DNA from: Coprinus comatus
Lineage: Eukaryota; Basidiomycota; Agaricomycetes; Agaricales; Agaricaceae
Assembly (NCBI GenBank): GCA_034638255.1
Contig: JAWPGT010000091.1
Span: 18,564-82,563, forward strand
Direction of reading: 5' to 3'
DNA length: 64,000 nucleotides
Under the pieces are notes generated by a model. The model was not told the DNA's origin, made no database searches, and saw only the letters and a program-made list of their open reading frames with translations. The position numbers and the translations under genes are program-made. The number at the start of each line of letters is the position of its first letter. The stretch's first letter is position 1. This document shows positions 48,740-58,278 of the stretch, piece by piece.

Positions 48740-49853
48740 ACCTGTGGTTCCCACACGTGCCCTAGGATAGTAGGCGGTTTAGCAAGCCCTTGCCACCTAC
48801 AAGATTAGGCAATTATAGCAGTTCTCCGGGATCGCAAATGGATTGCAATACCTCAATAACTTAGCACGTTCTATTCCTCTCTATAATATAACGCACACAC
48901 TGGCTAGTATTTTGTTGCTCTATGTAATCATGTGATCCTCACATATTCTCTTATGTTCCGTATCAGCTCTTTACATGTTATGTTATGTTTACACTTCTCA
49001 GTGCCTAACTCTTTATACACATACCCACATACTGGTCTCTTGTCATCTGCATGTTTGAGTAGTTATATTTTATTAAATTTATTCTCATTTGCTTTGAATA
49101 TGTTCATAATAGTGTAGCAAATTTGTAGTACCGGTATTTTCTATCACGTACATGGTACTACTCACTACACCACTGTATATCTTGGTTAAATCAAAGTCCA
49201 TATGTTTTGTAACACTTACTGTAGTTGGTAATTTTCTACAACTAAATCATACCCATGGTTCCTTAGAAACGGACAGCTCTAAGGTATATTTAGCCAACGC
49301 CGTTGGCGGCGTAGGAATACCTGCCATTATCTACATCCACCTGTCAGGGTGGAACCCGCATAATAACTAGGAACGCCCGCCACCGGAACAGCTATTTATA
49401 ATAGTGGTATATTCTTTTTGGTCCTTTGTTTCTAAGTTCTAAATACACGAAAATATGATACACTGAAATACTCATTTATAACTACTACCAAACCATAGAG
49501 TAGTAGTAGGTGTAGGTCATGAATAATTCTATCATCACAGGACTTACCACTGAGTACTGAACATTACAGGCATTTAATAATAAGACAGTCTGCCCGTCAA
49601 CGTGACTGAAGGCTACATCTGCCTGTCAGAGTGGAACCTGCATGATATCCACCGCTGTCAACGGACTCTTTGAATCCCGCGGTGTAGTAGACTGTAGTTG
49701 AAGCTTCCTTCTTAAGTTCCAACAATGTTTTTGTACATGGTCATATTGTTGTATCTTAGCTTAATCAGACATGGGGATAAATCGCTCAAAAATGTTTTTA
49801 TTGGCTGCGCAAATGACATTGAAGAAAAAAAACAACAGCACAAGTAATGATAT
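48740..49853. other. Spacer, no gene seen
   Basis: No coding signal. An imperfect direct repeat (CTACATC..CCTGTCAG.GTGGAACC) occurs at about 49330 and 49614, and a hairpin ACGCCGTTGGCGGCGT at about 49298. Confidence 0.45.
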
Positions 49854-52091
49854 CTACCCCACACGAACCCTGCGACCATTGAGGCGAGTGCTCCGGCGGG
49901 TCTCCGATTCTGCTGGTACAACATTCTCTTTCAAACTTGCCCGAGATCGGGGCGGAATCCGAATTTTCAAGCGACAGACATCAATATCATTGGAGAGGTC
50001 GGGAGTTGCTGGGCTGCAGACATCAGGGATGGCAGAAGTTGAAGCAGTGTCAACGTTAGTGATGGCGGGAGTAGAAGCAGTACAAACGTCTGGGACAGCA
50101 GGAGCTGAACCACCAGCATCAGTGGGGGTTGCAAGATGGCCAACATCAGGGACAGCAGGTGGTATGGTGTTTGAGAGTGTCCGTAGTACTGGATCGATGT
50201 CATCATCGGTTATGGTAGTGGTACGCATGGAATTGTAGAAGGTTGGAGCAGCGGAAACATTTACATCCATGGAAGACGAAGAAGTTTCACCAATTCTGGG
50301 AACTGGAGGAGCTGCTGTCAACTCGTTGACAGGAGGGAGTTCAAGGTTGCCAGAAGAGGGCGAAGCGGCACTGTTTGTTGTCATGCCGGAAGTGTTCATG
50401 GCGTCTGAGAAATCAAAAGAGTTCAAGGTATCATCAGTGGCATTGAGTGGATTGGAGATGCCTTCAGTAGGACAAGCAGCAGCATCGAGTGAGTTGGACA
50501 TGGAGACGTCATCAGTGTGATTGACAGGGGAATCAGCATTGTTGCGGTCACTGTTGTTGAGCGAGTTGGAGATATTGTCGGGAGGAGTGGTGCAAGGTTC
50601 ATCAGTGTCAGTGTCAGCATCGTCACTGTCTACGAACTCCGAGGAAAGTTGCATGGAGCGAGCAGGCGGGAGTTGACGAATTGCTGTTGCTGCACAAGCC
50701 TTATCCTTGTCAGATCGTTCCTTGCGAGGAATGCCAACAACACCACCATTCCATCGGATATCATTAATCTTCGCCTTATGAGCCTGAATTTGATCGGCCG
50801 ACATTACCTGCCAAAAACAAACTTTTGTTTGTAATGCATCTTTCAACCGTTGTAGACATTGGACATTCGGAAGATGGGTGGGACTTTTGAAAGGGATATC
50901 GGTGGGCCACCCGACAAGATGAATATGATATTTGATGACAATCCTGTCATCATAGTTATCATAGTTCATCCGAATGTCGTCTCTTCCCAATATGGCTTCT
51001 AAACATATTATGAGTATAAACTTTGAAAATGTTGTGTAGTACAGTAAGTACTCACGAAGGCCTTTAGTAATATAATCACGGCATTGTTTTCGGAGAGTCT
51101 TGTTGTTGATACGCTCGATTTCACCTACACACAATTCAGTATAATTATTAATGAATGAATAAAGACTTTAAAAATTAAAACTCACCCTGTCGTCGACTAG
51201 TTGAGAAGACTTCCATCCGAGCTGCTACCTCAACAGGATTGAACCCCAAAGAACCCTTTGTGAAACCTCTTAAACGCTCGGACTCATAAAACGCGGGGGG
51301 GAAAGTGTCATGCATATGTCCCTGTCCAATGGCCAACATAGATGTAGCTCCTGTTCTTTTTTCCATGAATTGCGCCTAAATTACTGCATTAATGAACTCA
51401 TCAGAAGAAACAAATAAAAAAAACTTACTTCTTTTTCAATACGAGCCACAGTCCGATTAACATCTCGGGCAGCACTCCTGTTAGTTGGACGAGCACCTTG
51501 CTGCTTGAGTTCACGCCTTGCTGTTGCAATTTGCATAACACGGGCTTCTGCTTCTGGGGAAAGAGCTCGATGATTCCGGTCGGAACGATCCTGGAAAACC
51601 ATTTTTCAGAGATCCTTGAGCTTGTAATTATTTCCACCAAGGGTATCTTGCACAAAATATTAGTCCAGATTGAGTGGAAGCGAATAGAAAACTTACTGAG
51701 CTCCTCAGCTTTAGCGGACACCTCGGCCTCAAGCACGCTTAGTTTCCTCTGGCGCTTGAAGGAAGACTTATAAAGAACTGAGGCAAACATTTTGTCCTCA
51801 TTGGTGTTGTACTTCTTGGCAAGGTTATGAATACGTGCTTCATGCTCTTCCTGTAATTGAGAAATTTCATCCTCAAGCGCAAGTTGATTTGCTTTCCGTT
51901 TTTTGGCCTGAAGAGCGAGAGTTTTCTTCTCCGCGTCACTTCGATGAACTTTCTCTCGAACACGTTGATGTTGTATAGGCTGGAGCGGGTTGCGTAATGC
52001 GTAAGTAGCATCTGAAACATGCAAGAGGTTAGCACACGTGACAGATGGTGGTGTCGAAATCATTCTTACCCTGCTCTTCATCGTCCAACAT
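49854..52091 (-). pseudogene. Fungal-specific protein of unknown function, one in-frame TGA
   Basis: Exons on the minus strand run from ATG 52091: 52091-52070, 52011-51697, about 51646-51429, about 51367-51186, then two more ending at 49854. The N-terminal part is strongly helical with basic and acidic residues (LEDEISQLQEEHEARIHNLAKKY), likely a coiled coil. The middle has HMHDTFPPAFYESERLRGF and a segment WPTDIPFKSPTHL. The C-terminal half is Asp/Ser/Pro-rich with repeated PAVPDV/TPAIT units and a basic end (RRSTRLNGRRVR), possibly a nuclear signal. From memory it belongs to a family of uncharacterised proteins common in Agaricomycetes. TGA at 51608-51606 (KDL-stop-KMVFQDR) interrupts exon 3; otherwise the frame is sound. 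It might still be expressed if splicing bypasses the stop. Confidence 0.7.
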
Positions 52092-52354
52092 TCTGTACAG
52101 TGTATGGCGCTGAGGCTCTGCAGCTCCCAGTTGCTATATACTATATATTATACCTCTATTTTTCCCAAAAATTTCAACAGGAACATAGTACAAGATTTTA
52201 CAACGTAATATCCGTTATACCATGTCAGTGCCAAACGCCGTGGGTGGTGTAGAAAAAAAGAAGCTTCTCTAACTCTAATTTCCTGTGGAAGGTACAATGG
52301 TAAGACACCGTTTTCCCCCGTTCTTCCTTCCCCCCTCCCCTTCCTCCCACCACC
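52092..52354. promoter_or_regulatory. Bidirectional promoter region
   Basis: Only 263 bases separate the start codons of two divergent genes, so both promoters lie here. It includes TATATAC-rich sequence (about 52134-52150) and a C/T-rich stretch just before the ATG at 52355. Confidence 0.5.
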
Positions 52355-54456
52355 ATGAATAACTATGCTGATACAACTCCAACTTCAACTGCTGGTTTAC
52401 CAGGTGCGTATCAACCAATATTGGTGAACATATCACTCACAGACATCATACAGCAAAACTGAAATACTGTACCAATGACTCCGATGAAAAAAGTACTCTT
52501 GTTGTCTCCGACCTTCCTCATTATCCTTTCTACCGTGCTCTCTCTGGACCTGCTGCAATTTATAACCACCAGCCTGGTTGGCTTGTACGCCCTTTAGGCC
52601 CGAATCCACGTGTTGGTTGGACCACAGCCTTGGATGACTGTCGATGCGACTGTGCTCCTGTGGCTTATGTTATTTTTTCTGGTCCGATGATTGGAGTACA
52701 TGTTGACTGGTAAGTGGACTCATTCTATACTTATTATTTACCTTTTCTAACTATTATTTAGGCAAAAAATCAAATACATCAAGGAAATAGAACCATCTCC
52801 TCGGTTCAAAGGCTACCATACGATAGAGGATGCTGAATTTGCTTTTGCTCAGGCAAAGTACTTTGGGTTGGTTGGCGATCTTGTACTACTTGACTGGAAA
52901 AACCATCATCTTATCATTCCTCCCCTCACAAAATGCAAACCAGACAGCAAAAAGAAGGCAAAATTTAACTCAAAGAAATTCGCCTCTACCTCTACTACTC
53001 CAGACAACTCACAGACACTTTCTATCCCAGTTGCTTCACCACCACTTGTTCCATTGTCACCAGCACCACGGAAAACACCCAAACAACACAAGGTGATTCC
53101 ACCACCACTGTCATCTCCTGAAATTACTCTGCTTCCATCCGAATCAGATTCTGGAGATATTTTTTGTTTTCGGGCACTTTCCTCAGGTATGACACTTGAC
53201 GAAGGTACAGCAGAGTTGCTCTCCAGGCGAAATCAAACTTCCTCCCCCAAAGAAAAGCTCTATGCTTCCCCTGATATGACTGATGACTACTATTACGTTG
53301 TTGCTGTGGGTCGCCATCCCGGAGTTTATTGTGGTCGGTAAGTTTTTGTTTTCTCCCATCTACTTTTCTATTTTACTTATTCGTTCTTTGTAGTCGCACT
53401 GCTCAATTAAACATGGTGTTACGAGTCCACCCAAACCACCGGCCCGTACCACCACCACCGAGGAAGACTTGTTCGCCATCTTCCCCGAACTCATTCCCAA
53501 TGACGACACCATGGACGACTCCGCTTGACATACCATTCCCTGGTGACATCACAGTGACATCACTATGACATCGTTATGACCTAACGTCGAACTAAGTATG
53601 AGACTCCACTTATGCTTAGAAGTATACATTTCCCCGACTCCAGTATTAGTTATCCATTTCGTCATTTTACTCCTGTTGACTAATCTTTCATTGTATATGG
53701 AGTAAATAGTCCCCGACCCCGATGTCTCACCTACTCCTGTTGACAGTTCTAGCATTGTGTATGGAGTAGATTATAAAGCAATGACGAGTATTAGGTTATA
53801 ATTAGTTAGTAGCTATTATTAGGTACATCCCTAGAATAGTATAAATACTCGATGTATTAGACGATTAAAGCCCTAAGCTTTAATCTCTTCTGTTGTAGCC
53901 CTTATACATCTCTGTCTCCATACCTCTCAGTCACTAGGTTGAAAGGCCTTGAGATTGCAGCAGAGTGTTTATTGATCGCACGTTCCTACATGACTGCACT
54001 CTAGCGTTTAAGTTCCAGGAGTGTTCAGCTTAACGGTTCGTGGTCATAACACATGGGAAGCAGTTTGGAGGGTCAAATCTTGAAAGCTGATAAAACAATG
54101 GATACTGCAAACAAGTTGTTTGTAGAGCTTTTCATGGATGGAAAGATTATTTCGACGTCTGGTTCCATTTCTCTTCAGCCTTTGCCTACTCCTGAGATCT
54201 TGGTTCCTCGCATGCCTCCTAAGGATCAGTTCTGGTGGGTTATTCCTTCTGGCTCTCGAGTCGGAGTCTGTTATGATAGGTGAGCGCAATCACAATCTCT
54301 CATTGAAGATGAGATTAACTGGTTTCAAGGCAAATTGCGGGTGTTATTGCTGGTTTGTCGAATATTCATGAGATGATAAAGTGTGATGATTTTGAGGATG
54401 CTTGTTCTATTTTTGTAGCAATGTATATGTCAGGTAGAATCACAATGTCGCAGTAG
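52355..54456 (+). pseudogene. Protein with three RNase H1 N-terminal-like modules, interrupted by solo LTR
   Basis: Exons 52355-52403, 52454-52709, 52762-53337, 53394-54279 (containing the LTR) and 54330-54456 encode 417 residues once the LTR and one CATGG are removed; every junction phase agrees. Three modules of about 45 residues share the pattern G-V-x(4)-R/W...F-x2-A-x3-G-I/V: GVHVDWQKIKYIKE..AKYFGLV, GVYCGRRTAQLN..MDGKI and GVCYDRQIAGVI..MSGRI. The first two are preceded by YVIF or YVVAVG strands. This resembles the RNase H1 N-terminal (viroplasmin) fold that binds RNA/DNA hybrids; no catalytic RNase H domain is present. Translation into the LTR would stop at 53566. Divergent to the gene ending at 49854. 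Confidence 0.75.
53417..54051 (+). repeat. Solo LTR of the nested chromovirus family
   Basis: A 635-base LTR, TGTTACGAG to CATAACA, flanked by a perfect CATGG duplication (53412-53416 and 54052-54056). It differs from the LTRs at 16532 and 24160 at only three shared positions (53541, 53929, 53991), all at CpG. It arose by recombination between the two LTRs of a full element. Confidence 0.95.
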
Positions 54457-55772
54457 CTGTAATGTACATGTATACAGTATTATCTTGGTGACCATTGTGA
54501 GTTGATAATGGAATATGGGTTGTTGGGTAATTTCTATGTGAAACACGAAGTTAAAAATCCCGTACAAAATTAATATCCAATTGACAGAATATGTCAGATC
54601 CTGCCAGATTTAATAGAGTTTAAACGATTATTGATCTTTTAACAACCATATTAGGAAATTCCTGGGTTGGCGGGATCCCGACCCTGCCCCGCCCTTGTAC
54701 ATCTATCCTCTTGTAACATGCCAATACCTTGGTATTAAGCTGGCGGTATATACCAAAATAAATGGTAACATATTGTATACTACATTGACATGCATCATAC
54801 AGAATCTGTACCATTGTGTGGAAGAATATGACAAAGCTCTTATCTGGATTACACTTACAACATAGTGGCCCAGGGAATGGCTGGAAAACCAGAACAAAAT
54901 TTTGAAAACACATTTGTAGGTCCTCCCATATGGAGGAAACCCTCCCGCCTCTATGAATAAGATGCCTTTAGTACATGAAAAAATGTATCTTTATATTCAA
55001 AATCTGCTTGTATGCAAAATTATACAGTCAGTTCTTTGAATTACACCATAATTTTGTGCTCTAGAATAAATAAGTAGTTATATCTTTCAAACTAGAATAG
55101 TAGTTTAGAAGAGGGATGAAATATTATAAAATTGTGTTTCCTGAACCGAAATGTCTCCTTGGTACCAACTGCACTTGTGTTCTTATAAAGGTTTCACTGT
55201 GTGCACCTTCTGGTATGCTTCTGACCGGGTACTGTATTACTCAAGATATATATGAATCTAATCTATTGTAGAAGTTTAAAGGTAAGTGCTTAAAGCAATC
55301 ATTCAGGAGTTATTTGATGAGATTTCTCCATATGTTTCTGACATGACAGCACTTATGTTCAAATATGTATATCACCACCATCTGTATTATTAACCCGATT
55401 ACTCATACTTTCCTGACTTAATATTAAAATACTACATAGTTTGAGATCATGATACCAACACCTCTGAGAAAACTTGATTCATTATAATTTATATGACTCT
55501 TTTCACAAAACATTCAAAGTTTTACATCATGATATAGAGATTAAGTCGGATTTTTCATAGTTTTATATCTTTATATACTTCTAAGACAATAGTACACTTG
55601 GTTGGTGAATATGTATAACACAGAAAACTAACTACCCACAATGTTTATGTTTATAAAAGTAACGCAAGACAACTTAGAGAGAGAATACAAGAGTCAGGTC
55701 ACGTGGTACCGTGTTTTGGTGTCGCGTACTTTGTTGATCAATAACCTAACTCATCCCATACATCTTCACCAC
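54457..55772. other. Spacer, no gene seen
   Basis: These 1.3 kb are A/T-rich between the module protein gene and the KDZ transposase. No coding signal or clear terminal repeat was recognised. If the KDZ element has terminal repeats, its left end is probably here. Confidence 0.4.
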
Positions 55773-56217
55773 ATGGGCAAAGCCCCACTCGGAAAACGGT
55801 TCAAACTTGCCAAAGGATTTCGTACGTGGCGGCATGTTGACCATCCTGGCTCTCATGGAACTGTTGTCTATGGCCGTCAAAAGGCTCAAGTCCAACTCGC
55901 ATTCCACAGAGAAGGACTAAATCCTCCATCATGTAAGACATTCATTGATTCCATTTGGCCTATCTTATTAACAATCCTATAGCCTCCACAATTTCGGAAC
56001 ATGGAGAAGAATATGATCAATTTGAAGGTAGCGGTATGGATATTGATGACATTATGTGTGGTCGTGATCAAGTACCACTGAGTAATGCGGGTGGAGAGCT
56101 TCTGGACATCATCTCTGAAGAGTTGAAGGCTAAAAGGTAAGTCAATCCCTCCCATTGAATTATTCTTGTTAACTAATGATTGACAGACCACCTCGTCAAG
56201 ATACCAGGGATCGGCGG

Positions 56218-56434
56218 TGTTGAACTATTATTAGTTCTACGATGACATTCTCTATGGCATTACGCTGATGAACATGTGACTTAATATGTTCTCGCACGGA
56301 CCAACGTAAATATGTATATAAAGATGTATTTCCAGCATTATATACTTTAGTTCTTTCTACTACATCAACCCTCACCTCAGTAAGTGTTAAGTCGTACCTA
56401 CCCATGCATACTACGCTACGCTCTTGTTTTAACA
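56218..56434 (+). repeat. 5' LTR of copia element
   Basis: TGTTGAAC to TTTTAACA, 217 bases. TATATAAAG at 56315-56323 is a likely core promoter. Confidence 0.95.
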
Positions 56435-56446
56435 GGTTATGGGCCC
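56435..56446 (+). other. Primer-binding site, initiator-tRNA anticodon type
   Basis: GGTTATGGGCCC directly follows the LTR. Its complement GGGCCCATAACC matches the anticodon stem-loop of initiator tRNA-Met (anticodon CAU), not a tRNA 3' end. This is the half-tRNA priming used by Drosophila copia and yeast Ty5. Confidence 0.7.
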
Positions 56447-56718
56447 CGGTTAGCCTGTACGACTCACGTTGCGCACTCGACGAGTACTACTCGTCGTGCA
56501 GCACTGAGCTCGAGGGTGAAGCTGGATTCACCTGTGAGGGAAGTCCGAGTTCCGCTCACTCGAGACGATTGACCCACCAGTGTTCTCTATGCATACCCTT
56601 ACCGTACTCGGTTAGACGGGCAGCACATAGCTCTGTAGAACATAGCGCATGTAGTGCAGCTTTAGTTCATAGTTCTGACACATGTTTTGTTGTAGATTTT
56701 CATCTCCAAACATTACTC

Positions 56719-58269
56719 ATGGCCTCTTTGATCCCTTCGATCCCAATTCTCACCGGCACTGCTAACTACCAAGTGTGGGAAGCACGTGTCATGTCTATCG
56801 CAAATATGATCCACATGGATGGATGGTGTGTAGCGAGAATGATCGACGGCAGCGCCGGAAGGCCTGCAGCTGTCGGTGGTTCCCCCGCAACTGGCACCAC
56901 TGCTATGGTACCCCCCACGAACGTCGATGAAATTCGAAAGTTCGATAACGTTGAGGCTTTTGCTCTCGGGATGTTAAACTCCCGAATCAGTGATGAAATG
57001 CTAAGGCATGGCGAGCATACCTCCGACGGTCTGTGGACACACCTAAGACGAGCTTACGGCACATTTTCGGCAGGTGCAGCTTACGAGCTGTATGCTTCTG
57101 CAGATTCTTTTCGGTTATCTGGTGTTAACGATCCCTCTAAGGAGATCTCCGCCTTCCGAAATTATTTCACGCAGCTCGAGCAAGCCTCGCCCCCAATTAA
57201 CGTCCCCGCTATCTTGCGTGCGTTGATGTTAATGACACGCATTCCTCCTCAATGGAGTGCTACTCGTGCTGCCCTGCTTGTCCAATATGGTAACTCCCTG
57301 TCAAATTTGACAGTCCAAATCGTCTCCGACGCTATTATGGGTGCTTGGCGGGATTCCCGTGGAGCTGCTTCTGCTTCTCGTGCCGCTTCTACCGGCATTA
57401 AAAACTACAAGGGTGCAAAGCCCTATTCTAAACCCCAAGGAGGCGCTCCACAGCAGCCCCAACAACAACAACAGAAAGCATCCGGTTCTAATCAGAACCA
57501 AACCAGAACTCCGGTTCCGGCGGCAATGCTTCTGGGGGGGATAAGGATAAAAAGAAGAAGCATCGACGCGGAAAACGTGGTGGCAACAAGGCTAACAAAG
57601 CCGATGGTGATGAAGATGGTAATGTCGACATGATTTTGTCCCCCGCTGTTCTGGAGTCTTTCACGACTCCCACTAACAAAAAATCAACTACTCGTTCTCT
57701 CGTCGAGAGAATGAAGACTACTGATCCCCGCCTCAGGGCAGTGGCCTTGAAAAAGGCTGCAGACGAAGTCGTGGTTCACGGTGTTGAGCCTCCCGCTCCT
57801 CGTGCTACTCTTCTTCCCCCTGTTGGACACCTGGTCGGTCGTACCCGGTATCAGAAAAAGAAGACAGAGGTCTTCGAAAAGATGGGTGCTCGCCTCGGCT
57901 TCGGCCTGGTTGAACCCTGTCCCCCATCACCTCCACTATCGCTTGATGCGATGGTGTCACATATCCTTCCTGAAGAGGAAGTTGATTCGTCTTCAGTTTC
58001 TACACCTGGGTCCCCCACGTGCAGATCTAAATCTCCTTCTTATGTCCCTCCTTCTGATGTCCCCGAAGCGATCTCCGAGGCTGACGCCTACATGAATGAT
58101 CCTGACTACGAGGCTGATGGTGACTACGAGGTCGATGATGGTTGGTACAATGAGTACGTTCCTTTCTTCTCTCAAGAATTCTTCTTAACTAAATGGAACT
58201 TACAGAGATGCTCCAACCCAGCAAGGTTGGGGAGACGAACCAATCGCTCCATCAGACCCCATGTTCTAG
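56719..58269 (+). pseudogene. gag: Gag of copia element, frame change and intron
   Basis: ATG 56719 starts a copia-type Gag (IPILTGTANYQVWEARVMSIA...; a gag_pre-like helical core to about 57360). A Gln/Gly/Ser-rich linker follows. Between 57492 and 57540 the sense moves to the -1 frame, leading to a Lys-rich segment and an acidic C-terminus. An intron 58154-58205 (GTACGT..ACAG) then leads to DAPTQQGWGDEPIAPSDPMF and TAG 58267-58269. I see no CCHC zinc knuckle. The frame change is either a one-base deletion or programmed; see findings. Confidence 0.75.
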
Positions 58270-58278
58270 AGCGCCTTA

